Assembly: GCA_029834535.1 (NCBI GenBank)
Contig: JAQMWT010000670.1
Span: 310,001 to 374,000 of the forward strand
DNA length: 64,000 nt
Reading direction: 5' to 3'
DNA from: Chrysophaeum taylorii
Taxonomy: Eukaryota; Sar; Pelagophyceae; Pelagomonadales; Pelagomonadaceae
Shown: in pieces, positions 1 through 11,559 of the stretch
Numbering within the stretch: position 1 is the stretch's first letter
Layout of the letters: the number at the start of each line of letters is the position of its first letter
Notes under the pieces: model-generated
What the model saw: the letters and a program-made list of their open reading frames with translations, nothing else
Told to the model about the DNA's origin: nothing
Database searches by the model: none
Program-made: the position numbers and the translations under genes

Positions 1-451
1 GCGGCGGCCAGTGACTCTCGTCGTACCAGGCCGCGATATATATCTAATTGCTCGTCTATCGCGCGAAGATGACATCCAAATATAGACGACCGGCCATATT
101 GGGGCGTACTCTCCAGTCGTCCTGCCAGAATTTTTTGGTCGATCTCCACGAGGTAAGTAGGTATAGGACCAAAAAAAAACACGCGGGGTGAAGTGAAGTG
201 TCCAGGCATAATAATTGCATGCGTGATTCGCGACGGTTACTACAAGCAAGCAAGGCGTGGTGAATCAGATCCGTATAGCACGCAGGCAGCTGCCGGAAGG
301 GAGGGTGTGTGGTGCGGGTGGCGCTCTCGGTATACCGACGACGACGACGACGGGAAGGTGACTCCCTCTCAATACACGCCTTTTTCCAGCCATGCTCGTC
401 GAAAACAAAAACATCGACGAGGCCAAGCTCAAGCTGGGAGACGAACGCGGA
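1..451. other. Window edge, no gene seen
   Basis: This 451-bp stretch lies 3' of the helicase gene. It contains only short overlapping frames with no recognisable domain, and a small GAC-repeat run near 340-352. I see no supportable gene, although the 3' part of a gene lying outside the window cannot be excluded. Confidence 0.4.
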
Positions 452-2770
452 TCACGAGGCGTCGTCGGGCGGGACGTAGTCGAGGACGGGGGGTCGGTCG
501 AGGGTGTCCGCAGCACGCTTGGCGGCCCGCTTGATGTCGGGGTCGGCGTCGCGGAGCGCAGCGATGGAGCGGAGGAGCTCGGTCGTGCGGCGGAAGAGGC
601 GAACCAAGTCGCCGTCGTCGAGGGACGCCGCGTCGGCGACGCGACGCCAGTCGGCGCCGGAAGCAAAGGCCTCGACGAGAGCAGCGACCTCGAGGTCGAC
701 GCGGACGGGGATATCGTCGACGCCGTGGAGGAGTTGGGCTATGTTGAGTTTGTCGACCTCCTCGTCGAGGGCTCTGACGGCGTCGCAGACGGCGTTCGAG
801 GGGACGAGGTCGGTTATGACTCGTCTGTCGTCGGCGGCGAGCGTCGAGACGACAGCCGCGAACTCGGCGGCCGTACCTCGGGCCGCAACTTTTTGAAACC
901 CTCTAGACCGAACGGCGACGGCGACGAGGAGTTCGTTGTCGGCTTTGAGCTCCGCGACCATCTCGCCCAACGACGTGAGGCCGTTCTTCGGACTTATCGC
1001 GCCGTACTCGGCGAGGACGCCTCGGACGGCAACGAAAGCCCGCCACTGCGCCGACATTTTTTGTGCTGCACCACTAGCAGCGTAATATTCGCTTTTCGCG
1101 CGGTCTCTGGCGGCGCGCGGAAGACGGCCTATTTTGGTTTCGCGAACTTGGGTCAGCGCCAATTCGGCCGCCTCCCTCAGCGACGGAATCTCGCGAGCGA
1201 CGGATTCGAGATCCTCGGCTCGCGTCGCTAATTCGACGTACTCGCGGACATCCCCCGGAACAGAGGAGGAGGAGGACGAATAGAAGGCAAAACTCCTGTC
1301 TACGAGGCGTTTGCAACGTTCGAGCGAGAGGCGACGCAGCAACGAGCACGCCATGCCGTAGGTCGCTCTGAATCGCGATGCCACGGGCTCAACTCGGGAG
1401 AGCAAGATCTGGCGCGCCAAATTAGCGTCTTCTTCGTGGCGCCACCTCGACGACTTGACAAACACGACGGTGCCAGATTCGTCGAGGCCGCGGCGGCCGG
1501 CTCTACCCGCCATTTGAAGAACGTTCGTCGACGTCAACCGCTCCATCCCTTCGTCGCCTCGCTTCGAGAGGGCCGTGATGACCGTGGTGCGCGCCGGCAA
1601 ATTGACGCCGGCGGCCAGGGTTTCGGTGGCAAAGCATATCTTCACCAACCCCTGCGCGAACAGCTCCTCGACCACCAGCTTGTGCTCGGGCAGGAGGCCC
1701 GCGTGATGGTAGGCAATCCCGCGCTCCAAGAGCGATCGCAACGCCGGAGGCACGGGAAAAGCAACAGACGCGCACCTTTCCCTGACATACCGACGCTGCT
1801 TCTTCGACGTCAGAAAGTTCAAGTCGTCGAGTTCGGAGGCGCCTTGGGAGCACCCGTGTCTGGAAAAGACGAACACGAGCGCCGGAAGCAAGTCTCGTTT
1901 CCGCAGCGAAACGACCAGTTCCGGCACCGTCGCGTCGTCTTTTAATGCCTTCGGGTTCAGCCCGAGGTTGCGCATTCCTTTGCGCGATCCCGGGCCCACG
2001 TCGCCATGCTTGAAGAGCGCGACCGTCCCGTATTCGTACCGCAACGGAACGGGTCTCCGCGACGATTCCACGAGATCTGTCGGACCGTGGATCTTCGCGA
2101 TCCACGCGCGGAGCTCCTCGGCGTTCGACACCGTCGCCGAGAGCGCCACAATTCGCGCCGTAGGGGGGCACGATATCACGCTTTCTTCCCACACCGTTCC
2201 CCTTTGCGGATCGGACATGTAATGAAACTCGTCGAACACGACCGCGAACAACGACGAGTCGGACGAGTCGCGAAAAACCTGCCGGTACAACATATTCCGG
2301 AACACCTCGGTCGTCATCACCACAACGGGCGCCTCGCGGTTGATACCCGAGTCTCCCGTCAGGAGCCCGACGCGATCGCGGCCAAATTTTCGCCGGAAAT
2401 CCAAGAATTTCTGGTTCGACAGCGCCTTGAGCGGCGTCGTGTAGAACGCGCGCTTCTTGCGCGCCAAAGCGTACGCGATCGCGAGTTCCCCGGCGACCGT
2501 CTTCCCGCTCCCGGTGGGAGCACTCACTATCACATTCCTCTCGCGCAGCGACCGCAGCGCGGAGATCTGGAAGTCATCCAGCTCGAACGGAAACACCGCG
2601 AGGTACGCCTCCTCGCTCGGGGCCTCGATCTGCTGCAGCAGCTCGATCGACCGCGGCGTCCCGGCGGCGGCGCGGATCTCTTCGACATTCGTTGTTGTCT
2701 TCGCGTGCCGCCGCACAACTATCCCGCTGCGACGCGCGAGAGTCGCGGCATACAACGAGAACACGCGCAT
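452..2770 (-). CDS. Ski2-like DExH-box RNA helicase, cyanobacterial/plastid (ISE2) type
   Basis: This single-exon gene encodes a 772-aa superfamily 2 ATP-dependent RNA helicase. Visible motifs are Q68 in a DDFQ context, Walker A APTGSGKT (84-91), TTPLKALSNQ (111-120), the DEFH box (180-183), SAT (211-213), ATETLAAGVNLPA (381-393) and motif VI QMAGRAGRRG (419-428). The block around DEFHYMSDPQRGTVWEESV resembles cyanobacterial DEVH helicases and plant ISE2 rather than cytosolic Ski2/Mtr4. ISE2 works in plastid RNA processing, so an organellar RNA role is inferred. The first 28 residues are rich in Arg, Ala, Ser and Thr with no acidic residue, like an organelle transit peptide, but I see no clear bipartite plastid signal. 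The protein is shorter than plant ISE2 (over 1,100 aa). The start is the first ATG of the frame. Confidence 0.93.
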   Translation of the reverse strand: MRVFSLYAATLARRSGIVVRRHAKTTTNVEEIRAAAGTPRSIELLQQIEAPSEEAYLAVFPFELDDFQISALRSLRERNVIVSAPTGSGKTVAGELAIAYALARKKRAFYTTPLKALSNQKFLDFRRKFGRDRVGLLTGDSGINREAPVVVMTTEVFRNMLYRQVFRDSSDSSLFAVVFDEFHYMSDPQRGTVWEESVISCPPTARIVALSATVSNAEELRAWIAKIHGPTDLVESSRRPVPLRYEYGTVALFKHGDVGPGSRKGMRNLGLNPKALKDDATVPELVVSLRKRDLLPALVFVFSRHGCSQGASELDDLNFLTSKKQRRYVRERCASVAFPVPPALRSLLERGIAYHHAGLLPEHKLVVEELFAQGLVKICFATETLAAGVNLPARTTVITALSKRGDEGMERLTSTNVLQMAGRAGRRGLDESGTVVFVKSSRWRHEEDANLARQILLSRVEPVASRFRATYGMACSLLRRLSLERCKRLVDRSFAFYSSSSSSVPGDVREYVELATRAEDLESVAREIPSLREAAELALTQVRETKIGRLPRAARDRAKSEYYAASGAAQKMSAQWRAFVAVRGVLAEYGAISPKNGLTSLGEMVAELKADNELLVAVAVRSRGFQKVAARGTAAEFAAVVSTLAADDRRVITDLVPSNAVCDAVRALDEEVDKLNIAQLLHGVDDIPVRVDLEVAALVEAFASGADWRRVADAASLDDGDLVRLFRRTTELLRSIAALRDADPDIKRAAKRAADTLDRPPVLDYVPPDDAS

Positions 2771-3599
2771 CCTTTTTTAAATGAGGGTAAGCAGCATGTG
2801 GAACAACGACATACTATTATATATGGTAAATAGAGTAAGCCCTTCTTTTTTCCTACTCAAAACAATGGAAATTGTATATTTTGGAGTTACAATAAAATCA
2901 GAGCCACCGCCGCCGCGGGCAACAACAACACGCAATCAAGCTCCAAAAAATCGTCCGTCCGGCGCCGCGTGGTCTACTGCGTGTCCTGCCACCACGCCCG
3001 CGGAAGCTCGCAGGACATTTACCGCCGCCTAAGCCGCCTAACTATCAACTCTCCGTCGCGTTGAAACAGGTCACGCTGCGGACGGATTATCCCGAAACGT
3101 GTCCACACTACTCGGTACTTGGAAGAGAAACAAAAATGTTTACCATCCTCGGCGTGCAAGTCACTCGTGTGTTCTCCTTAGCCTTATTCCTCTGGCGATG
3201 GACGGCTTCAACGCGTGCTCGACGACGACGACGACGACGACCTTACAAATAAATTAATGAGCCACCACCTGAATCGCGTTGCGCGTATGCCAACGACACT
3301 CGTCTGCCCCAATTATCTCGATGGGGAGAGTCTTCGCGACGACGAGATCTCAGGCTTCGAGCGATCGATGTGGAAAAAATAAATATCCGCGTGTTCAACA
3401 ACAAAACTGTTTGTGGAATTTTTTTCACTTTTCGTTCTGCGTGCAGCGGACACCAAAATGCAAAGTGGGCACCCACCTGAAAATTACCCCACTTTCATTT
3501 CAGGGAGAGCACACTCATCAAAAAGAGGACGGACAGAAAAAAAAAAAAACGAGGAGTCGTTACGACGGGCTTCGACGACTACTCTACCAAGCTATGTGC
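2771..3599. other. Intergenic, no gene seen
   Basis: This region lies upstream of the helicase. It has AT-richer patches and short frames ending in low-complexity Arg or Lys runs. I see no domain, RNA gene or mobile-element end in it. It should contain the helicase promoter. Confidence 0.4.
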
Positions 3600-3880
3600 T
3601 GTAAGATCGCGGTGCCTCATCCACACACGTTCAAGGGGCATGTGGATAGTGTATATTCGCCTTCTCCCCCGCGGGGGACCTGACCCCCCCGCGACGGGCT
3701 CCTAAGACTCCTCCTCCTGAAAGGCCAAGCTTCGGGAGGCGTGGAGACTCGCCAACACGCTCGAAGGACATTCGGGTAAATTCGGTCGCTTTCTCGCCCG
3801 CGGGCGAACTCCTCGGCTCCTGGGACAGAAAGCTCTGGGGGCTTGTCGACGCGACACCAGACAATTCTCGCGCGTTTTTT
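3600..3880 (+). pseudogene. Decayed WD40-repeat gene fragment
   Basis: Two WD40-like blocks can be read on the plus strand, but only by changing frame. The first reads FKGHVDSVY and continues after a shift as FAFSPAGDL (about 3630-3682). The second reads VNSVAFSPAGELLGSWDRKL (about 3775-3835), followed by WGL. GH...V.SV.FSPAG.LL.SWDR...W is the standard WD repeat pattern. No start codon or full propeller is present, and frame breaks occur within and between the blocks. I interpret this as a fragment of a beta-propeller gene that has lost function. An Ala-rich, acidic frame with an internal stop follows to about 4100 and may belong to the same relic. Confidence 0.6.
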
Positions 3881-5393
3881 TCGATGGCACCTCGAGCGAT
3901 GAAGCGCTGCCGCCGGCGGCGCCAGTGGTTGTTGTTGGCGCGGCAGACGCCGAGGCTGCTTTAGCCGCCGCCGCCGCCGCCGCGCTCAAGAAGAAGGAGC
4001 TGCTAGAATGCGAGGATGCCGAGATTTAGCCCGACGAAGACTTCGTGAAAGACTGCTTCGCCGAGGAGAAGAGAACGTCCAGACGCGCGGCGACGATGTT
4101 CGGGGCGCCTTTTTTTTTCTGGCCCGAGTCAACTTTCGTCGTGGAAGTACTATTTTACCATGTGTTCCAACACACCTCTTCCCGACTACCTCGCACCCCT
4201 GGCGCGAACCTAAATAGGCATCATTTAGGCACACCCCCTTGAGACTAAGGAACGTGCTCAATGCTTTCGCACAACAAGAGCAGACTGTCGTCGCGCGGGA
4301 AAGTGGGTTCCAGAGAAGTGCATTGCGAAGGTATCCACAGCTGCGCCCGGAGTGGAATGAGGCGGAGCCGCCGACATGGTGAGGAGAGGAGTTGAGCCCG
4401 CAGGGCGTACGCATCCTGCCGCCGCCGGACGTAAAAATGCGACGGAGTGGGGCCTTGCTGCTGGGCACGCGCGACCACCACCTTGGTGGTTCTAGCGCTT
4501 GCTTCCCGACAGTTAAAGTTGTCAACCCGCGTCCGCTCGGCGATCCTTGTAGGGAGGTCCTGTGGGCGCGTTTTTTGAAAGCCGCCGGGTGGTGCGTGCA
4601 CGAGGGCGAGCGTCCAGATATCTGGCCGACCTCGTCGGCGGCTTCACCACCGCCGCGCGTCAAGTCTTGGGGTAAGACATCGTGTCGCTGCTGCTGCTGC
4701 TGCGACAGCCGTCATTCCCCTTCTTCCACGTCGAAAATCGAGCGACTCGAGCACTTGGAGTGACTCTGAGACTCACGCGCAGGTACGAAGACTGACGCGC
4801 AGGTACGGAGACTGACGCGCAGGTACTTCGCCGCGAAGATCCGGCGTCGTCGTCGTCGTCGCGCGATTTTTGCCTTTAGCTCGCGCGTGGCTCCAAGGGG
4901 CGTCGGGGAGCGCATCGGATACTCCCCAGAAGAGGGCGGCACTTCGTGGCCATCGTTATAGCCAGGGGGTTAGTCGTTTTTCTCAAGCCGCCGCTCCACA
5001 CAGCGCTCCCAATTCCAGTTGCTCGCGTCATTTGGATAGCTGGCGCCGCTTCGTGATCTCGTCCCGCAAGGGCTTGATCTGCGGCTTGGGGTCTTTCGGC
5101 GCTGGCGTCCATCTTGGACCAGTTGAGACGGATCCGCCTCGCCGCCCACCGCCGCTGGGAGTATGTATTTATTTATTCCAATGCATTTCTTCAGCCGGGC
5201 CATCCCTCTTTAAAACAATGTTTCTTGTTGGGAAAAGAAGAAAGTTGGGGACAATCGGGAGTTGTACATACAATTCGTTGTTGTACCAAAAATCTCATTA
5301 TTTTGCCCAACTTTGGTGGGTTTTTTGACGCAGATTTGCTCTTTTCAGGAGAAGTTCTGAAAGGGCCTTATTTATTTATTTATTATTACCTCA
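3881..5393. other. Intergenic with degraded coding-like sequence
   Basis: From 3890 to 4100 a plus-strand frame encodes a Val/Ala-rich then acidic segment with an in-frame stop (LLECEDAEI*PDEDF). This looks like old coding sequence but is not identifiable. The rest up to 5393 holds only short frames, the 20-bp tandem repeat at 4771-4830, and AT-rich sequence just before the next gene. Confidence 0.35.
4771..4830. repeat. Three tandem copies of a 20-bp unit
   Basis: The unit ACTGACGCGCAGGTACGGAG occurs three times back to back (4771-4790, 4791-4810, 4811-4830). Changes are limited to one base in the first copy and the last few bases in the third. It does not resemble the other repeats in the window. 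Confidence 0.85.
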
Positions 5394-7166
5394 ATGAGCA
5401 AGGAGGACGACGTTCCGAGCGTGGAGATGATGGACGTCACGACGGAGAAGGAAGGGGATGACGCGTGGGGGGAAGCAGCAGCAAGGGTGGAAGAGGAAGA
5501 AACGCTCGAGGAGGCGTGGAAGGCGCTCCGGAAGCTACGCGCGCGCGTGGGTGAAATGAGCGAGGGTATCGAGCGACGAATCCGAGTCGGCGGCGCCGAT
5601 GAGACGATGGAAAAGCCCGAGGAGGAGGAGGAGGAGGCCGAAGTTGCGCAGTTGGTCGACAAGGTCCAAGAGCTCGCGTACTCGTCGTATTACTATCGCG
5701 TGATCGAGATGCTCGTCGCCGGGGACGGCACGGCCCTACCGAGCGCGACGTGCGTCGGATGGATCCCCAACGCCGCGATCACGTGCAGCCTCATCAGCCT
5801 CCAGATCTTTGCGATGCAATCGGTGTGGCAGCTGAATTGGCTGGAAGTGAGATGGTCGAACGTCGACGACGACGCGGAGATCGAGAAGGCGTTCGGCGGC
5901 GATATGGATCGTCCGCACGACTGGCGATACTTTATCAATTTGTTCGGAGAGAATAATGGCTACAGCGTCGAGGGCGTCCCGACTATGACGATGATCTTGC
6001 TCTTTTTCGTCGTCGTGCTGCTCGCCTTGCAGGTTAGACCCGAAATCGAAAAGTGCAAGATGGAGCTGATTGCTTTTCTCGAACCGGAACCGATATCGAC
6101 CGAAGAGCGCAAAAAAGCCCTAAAACTGGAGCGACCTGCCCCCAAAGACAAAACTGCGAGGCTCGCAGTCGCCTACGTCCTTCGCGTCTTCAAGTTGTGC
6201 ATGTTGATGTCGTTTTACGAGCTCACGATTCTTATTTTGGGGACGGCCGACGGGCCGTTCGAACTGTGAGTTGCTGCCGCTTTCGGTTTTTAAAAACCGA
6301 CCCCTCTTTCTTTAGGCTGATGAAATCGCTGGCGCTTTTGTTCATCCTCGACATCGACGATTACATCAATATCGATCTCCTGAACGCGGGCCTCGTCTTC
6401 GTCCTTCGAAAGGACAATTCGCACAGAAAACTCACGCTGCCAGAGCGCAAAGAGCGGTCGACCGATTGGATCAAGAAGCTCGTCGCAAATGCGCAACGCG
6501 CGTCGGCCGATCGCGGCCACCACAGCATCGTTGCCTTGCTCCATCGCAACGCTGTCCACGTTCGGTCGATCGTGAACATCACTTTCGTATTCGTCTGCGC
6601 TTTCGCGGGACAACGATACACGGCGCGCGGCAGATTCGTTGCGTACGACGACGAGGTTGAGCGCAGCGACCGCCGTCAAAATTTGCGGGCGATGTTCACG
6701 CTCACGCGTTACGTGCGTCCTCTCTCTAGTCCCTCGTCGCACCGACGACTATAAAACGCACCACGCGCTCGCGCAGATTGTTCTCGCTATGCTCCTCGTC
6801 GAAGTTCACCTCGCATCGCTCGTCGTGCGTCGATCAACAACAAGCCCATCTGACAGCGGCTATCATCATCATCAGGTCCGAGGCCCCACAACCTCCGATA
6901 TTCCCGAAACCTATTCTCTCTACCGGGTTTTATGCGAGTCGACGGCGAAGAAAAACGGCTTCGTGGGCGTCCTCGCGGGAGGCCAAAAACTACCGGTCCT
7001 TGATCCGATGCTGCTCGTGCTCTTTTTTATCGACTACATCGTCGTCATCTTTGTCTACGTCCTCCTTATTAGGTGGGTGCTCGCGGGCATCCTCCCCTAC
7101 AACGAGAACGCGTTTACGTCCAATTACAAGTTGTGGCACCAGTTCGATCTAGACTCTCGCGACTAG
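5394..7166 (+). CDS. Multipass membrane protein with acidic N-terminus, three exons
   Basis: I join three exons: 5394-6265, 6316-6712 and 6777-7166. The introns are 50 and 64 bp, start GTGAGT and GTGCGT, and end TTTAG and GCGCAG. The spliced frame gives 552 aa and stops at 7166. Residues 1-95 are highly acidic and helical (runs of Glu). After this come about six or seven hydrophobic segments, including one near SLISLQIFAMQSVW, one at TMILLFFVVVLLAL, one at CMLMSFYELTILIL, one in exon 2 (VNITFVFVCAFAG) and two in exon 3 (IVLAMLLVEVHLASLVV and LLVLFFIDYIVVIFVYVLLI). I do not recognise the family. The topology suggests a channel- or receptor-like integral membrane protein. The intron phases keep the frame exactly, which supports a live gene. 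Confidence 0.75.
6266..6315 (+). other. Intron 1 of the membrane protein gene (50 bp)
   Basis: The donor GTGAGT follows ...GAACT and the acceptor CTTTAG precedes GCTGATG. Splicing restores the frame as ...PFELLMKSLALLF. Confidence 0.8.
6713..6776 (+). other. Intron 2 of the membrane protein gene (64 bp)
   Basis: The donor GTGCGT follows ...ACGCGTTAC and the acceptor CGCGCAG precedes ATTGTTCTC. Splicing joins ...FTLTRY to IVLAMLLVEV in phase 0. Confidence 0.8.
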
Positions 7167-8269
7167 GAGTAGTAGAGATGCGCTCTTTTCCTCCGACTCT
7201 TTTCCTCGACCTCTTCGCTTCGCGCCAGAGGACGAGTCTCCTCCTCCTCCTCGCTTCTCTGTAGTACGCGGAGCTGGCCGCGCGGTGGTGATTCCTTCTT
7301 TTTCCCACATTTTTTTTTCCCCGCGAAGAGGGTGCTGGCCTTCGTCGTCGTCGTCGTCGTCGTATGATCAAACTCGGCCATTTTTCGACGACAGGATAAA
7401 CCGAACCTCGAACCTACCTCAAGAAAAAGAAGAAGAAGAAGAAAACTTCCACTGATCATCATCTTGGACATCATCAGTCGACGTCCTCGTCAGTCGTCGT
7501 CGCTAAGGAAGGACAAGTGCAGCCCAGCAACTTATTATGTGGCTATGCGCTTGTACTTGCCACCAGCTTGACTTTACTGCTTGACTTCACGTCTCTCTGC
7601 TTCCCACACTGCTCTTCTGCTTGATCTACGCCCGCGACGTTCGTCTGCCCTACCCTTCGCGTATGGCACCGACGCTGCTTATGACTTCTTCGTAGTAGTA
7701 CGCGGTCGTTTGCCGGCGGCGCTTATTGACATCCTCTTGTTGCTCGTGACGTCGATGCTGATGACCTGTGGTTGTCTCGTCTTCTCGCGACATAAACGTG
7801 GGCCGCCTCGCCCGGACCAGATTGTGTCGGCTTGCTTTTGGGAGGTCTGGCATCATGCTGCGACCATCTCCTAGCGCCGTCTTATCGTGTCATTCTGCGT
7901 AAACACGCTTCTCTCTCTTCTTCTTTTCCCTCGCCCTCTTTGAGCTCCTTGCGTCACTCCTTCTTGCCTTGCTCCCTTCTTCCAACCTTTGCCTCTGATG
8001 AGAATTTGCGTTCTTGCTTCATCCGTGTCATCCCCTCTGCGCGCGCGCATATTATCCTTTGCATTCTTGGTGCTTGCTTGTTTCCTTGCGCTCATCCATT
8101 CTGGCTCTTTGAGCCTGGGAGTTGTTGCAAACCACAATAATAATAATAATAATAATACTAGGTTCACCTGGCCCCACTCTCTAACGCGGGTCGCGGAAAG
8201 AAATTATCTGCGAGGTCGCCGTAGACGGCTTGGAGCTCGCGCAATTAACTGAGCCTTAACCTTGATTCG
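7167..8269. other. Intergenic, with AAT microsatellite and a Helitron scrap
   Basis: No gene is supportable here. An (AAT)n tract lies at about 8140-8159. A scrap of the Helitron helicase region (minus orientation, GCGAGGTCGCCGTAGACGGC and neighbours) is present at about 8187-8235. Confidence 0.45.
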
Positions 8270-8510
8270 GGGCACATCCCTCCTCCTACCCCACAAAACC
8301 ACACACATCCTTCATGCACCACACCCCCCTCTTAGCAGTCGACCTTTAAAGACAGACCTACGGGCGCTCTTCGCCTGCCCCGCGGCTCGGCGATGACCCC
8401 GACCAGGTCCCGCATACCTATCTACCTACGCCCTTCAGGCACATCCTCCATACGCCACACAACACACCATAACCTTCAAGCGCCCACCCCCTCAGTCGAC
8501 ATTTTTTTAA
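8270..8510 (-). repeat. Repeat B, about 1.6 units, reverse orientation
   Basis: Read on the minus strand, this stretch contains repeated blocks in the order GTCGACTG, GGATGTGCCTGA, GCGGGACCTGGTCGGGGTCA and GGGGCAGGCGAAGAG. The same blocks occur once on the plus strand at about 16597-16765, directly beside a Helitron copy. I infer a separate or accessory terminal repeat linked to the Helitron family. Confidence 0.6.
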
Positions 8511-8553
8511 AAACGGACAGTCAGACAGACAAACGTTCCATTTTAGAAGTTAA

Positions 8554-9600
8554 CAAGTGCAGGCCAGTAAGTTCGCCAGTAAGTTCACCTGGTCCCAATC
8601 TCTAACCCCAGTAAGTTCACCTGGTCCAAGTAAGTTCACCTAGTCCCAATCTCTAACCCCAGTAAGTTCGGCGTAAGCCCACTCGTGCTCACATCCACTC
8701 ACCCCACTCTCCTTCGAGCTCGTCGCTCTCACCTCCGCCAATCTAAGCTGCTTTGATCCGTACACGCCGCTAGCCTTTGCGTTCACTCTAAAAACCCCAG
8801 TAAGTTCACTTGGTCCCAGTAAGTTCACCTGGTCACTAAGTTCACCTAGTCCCAATCTCAAACCCCAGTAAGTTCACGTGGTCCCAGTAAGTTCAACTAC
8901 AGTGCGCGTGTAGACGCCGGGAGGGGGCTTATCGGTATTGCGCAGCACGTGTGGGGTAGGGTGGAGTCGTCGACTCAGAAGAGGATATCCTCGGGGTTGC
9001 CGATCGACAGAGAGCCACGTAGAGCTGGACGTGGCAGAAGACGGGCTTCGCCAAGAGGACGCCGACCTCGCGGGGCGTCTGGCCCTGGCTCTTGGTGATC
9101 GTTTGGCGTCGGCGGGCCTTACGGGATACAGGTTGGAGGAGCCTCGGTGACAACGACACGATCGATCATGTATCTGGTACCGTTGCAGTGGCCGTGCGAC
9201 GGGTCGAGGTTGCGAAGACATTAAGCTCGCGATCAAAGAAAGCATGCCGTTGGTTTTCAGGGAGTTGAAAACTCTACTGTAAAGAGCGAGGCGTCGTCTT
9301 CCGACCTAGCCTAGTCAGTCGAAAAGAACTCCGAAGCCTCGTCTCCGGGAAAAAAAGGCCGCGGTCATGCGCGCGTTGTCAGCATCGACAACATCGTTTC
9401 GAAGGGGCGTGAGAATGGCGCGCTGAAAGAGCCGCCGCGGGTCGTGGAAATAGTCTGCGAGGTCGCCGTAGACGCCTTGGAGGATCAATGTGTGGCTCGC
9501 GGGCCCACCTGATCCTTACCCTAAATCGAGGGACAAACAGACAGACAGACAGACAGACAAACAAACAAACAGACAAACATCTGTCGATTAGTAGTTAGGA
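8554..9600 (-). mobile_element. Helitron-like element, copy H1 (tandem with H2)
   Basis: On the minus strand this element starts with TCCTAACTACTAATCGACAG (ending at base 9600) and ends with CCTGCACTTG (at 8554). Behind the 5' end is a short TGTT/TGTC tetranucleotide run. Next come about 530 bp of frameshifted helicase C-terminus and a 3' array of GGTGAACTTACTGG-type units. The helicase relic includes LRNLDPS.GHCNGTRYMI and a SQGQT-type motif, diagnostic of the Pif1-like helicase domain of Helitrons. The element abuts H2 with no base between them (9600/9601). No frame spans the domain, so this copy cannot encode an active protein. Confidence 0.82.
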
Positions 9601-10645
9601 CAAGGGCAGGCCAGTAAGTTCACCTAGTCCCAATCTCTAACCCCAGTAAGTTCACCTGGTCCCAGTAAGTTTCATATAAGTTCACCTGGTCAGTATTATT
9701 ATTGACAGTAAGTTCACCTAGCTCACACCAACTCCTTTGAGCTCGTCGCTCTCGCCTCCGCCAATCTAAGCTGCTTTGATCCGCACGCGCCTCCAACCTT
9801 TGAGTTTACTCTAAAAACCCTTTACTCTAAAAACCCCAGTATGTTCACCTGGTCCCAGTTTCACCTGGTCACTCAGCTCACCTAGTCCCAATCTCCAACC
9901 CCAGTAAGTTCACCTGGTCCCAGTAAGTTCACCTACAGTGCGCGTGTAGACGCCGTGAGGGGGCTTATCGGTATTGCGCAGCACGTGTGGGGTAGGGTAG
10001 TCGTCGACCCAGATGAGTATATCCTCGGGATGCCGATCGACAGAGAGCCACGTAGAGCTGGACGTGGCAGAAGACGGGCTTGGGAAAGAGGACGCCGACC
10101 TCGCGGGGCGTCTGGCCCTGGCTCTTGTTGATCGTTTGGCGTAGGCGGGCCTTAAGCGATACAGGTTGGAGGAGCCTCGGTGACAACGACACGATCGATC
10201 ACGTATCTGGTACCGTTGCAGTGGCCGTGCGACGGGTCGAGGTTGCGAAGACATCAAGCTCGCGATCGAAGTCAGCATGCCGTTGGTTGTCAGGGAGTTG
10301 AAAACTCTACAGTAAAGAGCGAGGCGTCGTCTTCCGACCCAGCCTAGTCAGCCGAAAAGAACTCCGACGCCTCGTCTCCGGGAAAATAAAGGCCGCGGTC
10401 ATGCGCGCGTTGTCAGCATCGACAACATCGTTTCGACGGGGCGTGAGAATGGCGCGCTGGCTAAAAGAGCCGCCGCGGGTCGTGGAAATAGTCTGCGAGG
10501 TCGCCGTAGACGGCTTGGAGGATCACTGTCTGGCTCTCGCGCCTACCTGATCCTTACTCTCGCGCCTACCTGATCATTACCCTAAATCGAGGGACAAACA
10601 AACAAACAGACAGACAGACAAACATCTGTCGATTAGTAGTTAGGA
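9601..10645 (-). mobile_element. Helitron-like element, copy H2 (tandem with H1)
   Basis: This copy has the same organisation and orientation as H1. Its minus-strand 3' end (CCTGCCCTTG, a one-base variant) is fused directly to the 5' end of H1. The outer flanks of the H1-H2 dimer are A on the 5' side and T on the 3' side, as expected for insertion at an AT dinucleotide. The helicase relic and the 3' unit array are recognisable, with several small deletions relative to H1. Confidence 0.82.
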
Positions 10646-11559
10646 TAATAAGGAAAAAACCGAAACCACCGCCAAGCAAATCAATTCTGAAATTAGGGAC
10701 GACGACGAAGTGGCGGCGCTGTCGTCGGCAAAGCTACAAATCCCGAGAAGTGCAAAGAAGAATTTCTTTCGTGGGGTACGTGCATTGGTGCGAAAACCGA
10801 GACAACAGAGCGCGCACGAACTAACGGCGGAAAATGAAAACACGGGGGGCCGCCGCAAACCCGGCGAGCTGGAGGCACGCGAGGCCGGCGCGATACACGG
10901 ATTGGCGCAGGATGGAGGCGCGACTCCGATGAATGCGCGCCACTTCGGTTGGTTCACGGTGTCTTTCCCAGTTGCAGGCTTATTGTAGCGCGTCTTAATT
11001 TAACGCCATTAGTTGGCCGGTGCAGAACTCGGCGAACGACCTTTGGGACCTTTTCTGAGCACCAGCGCTTTGCAGCCAGCTCTGACTGGCTTTAACTGCT
11101 TGACCAGGATTTGCTTGCCGGCCTTAACGGCGCTTTTTTCTTGCCGAGAAATCGCCGCGAGCACGCAGTCGCCACAATCGCGTCGAACCAGTTGATTGAT
11201 TGGCCTCGATACGAGGCCGGGCGGGTGATCGACGACGGCTCCACCAGCCGAGGCGAGCGCCGAGCAACTGGAGAATACTGCGGAGCTCGGATCGGGTCCG
11301 CCAGAGCACGCCGAAGAAGAGGAAGGCGCCGCGAAACTAGTACGCTGATTCTCCAGGACTCGCGATGCGGGCCACGCGTCGCGACGGCGACAGGATTCGC
11401 GTCCTCGAGACCGAGAACACGCCCGCCTCAAGCGGGAAGCGTCCTAGCTGCAACTTAAATGCGTTATCGTCGTGCGAATTTTTGCGATAAAAAAAACGAC
11501 CGCCTTGCCAATCTTTTCCAGATGACAAATGAGCAGGCCCTAAGCATCTTTCCGAGAGA
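10646..11559. other. Intergenic, unrecognised coding-like frames
   Basis: Open frames of 90-140 codons exist on both strands (10710-10988 plus, 11009-11431 minus), but none shows a domain and they overlap each other. This could be the eroded 5' part of the transposase relic that follows, or unrelated intergenic DNA. Confidence 0.3.

Noticed and set aside
9601-10645. Possible CRISPR-like array from the regularly repeated AGTAAGTTCACCTGG units
   Set aside because: Units are unequal and have no unique spacers, and the whole block is itself part of a transposon. The organism is also eukaryotic.
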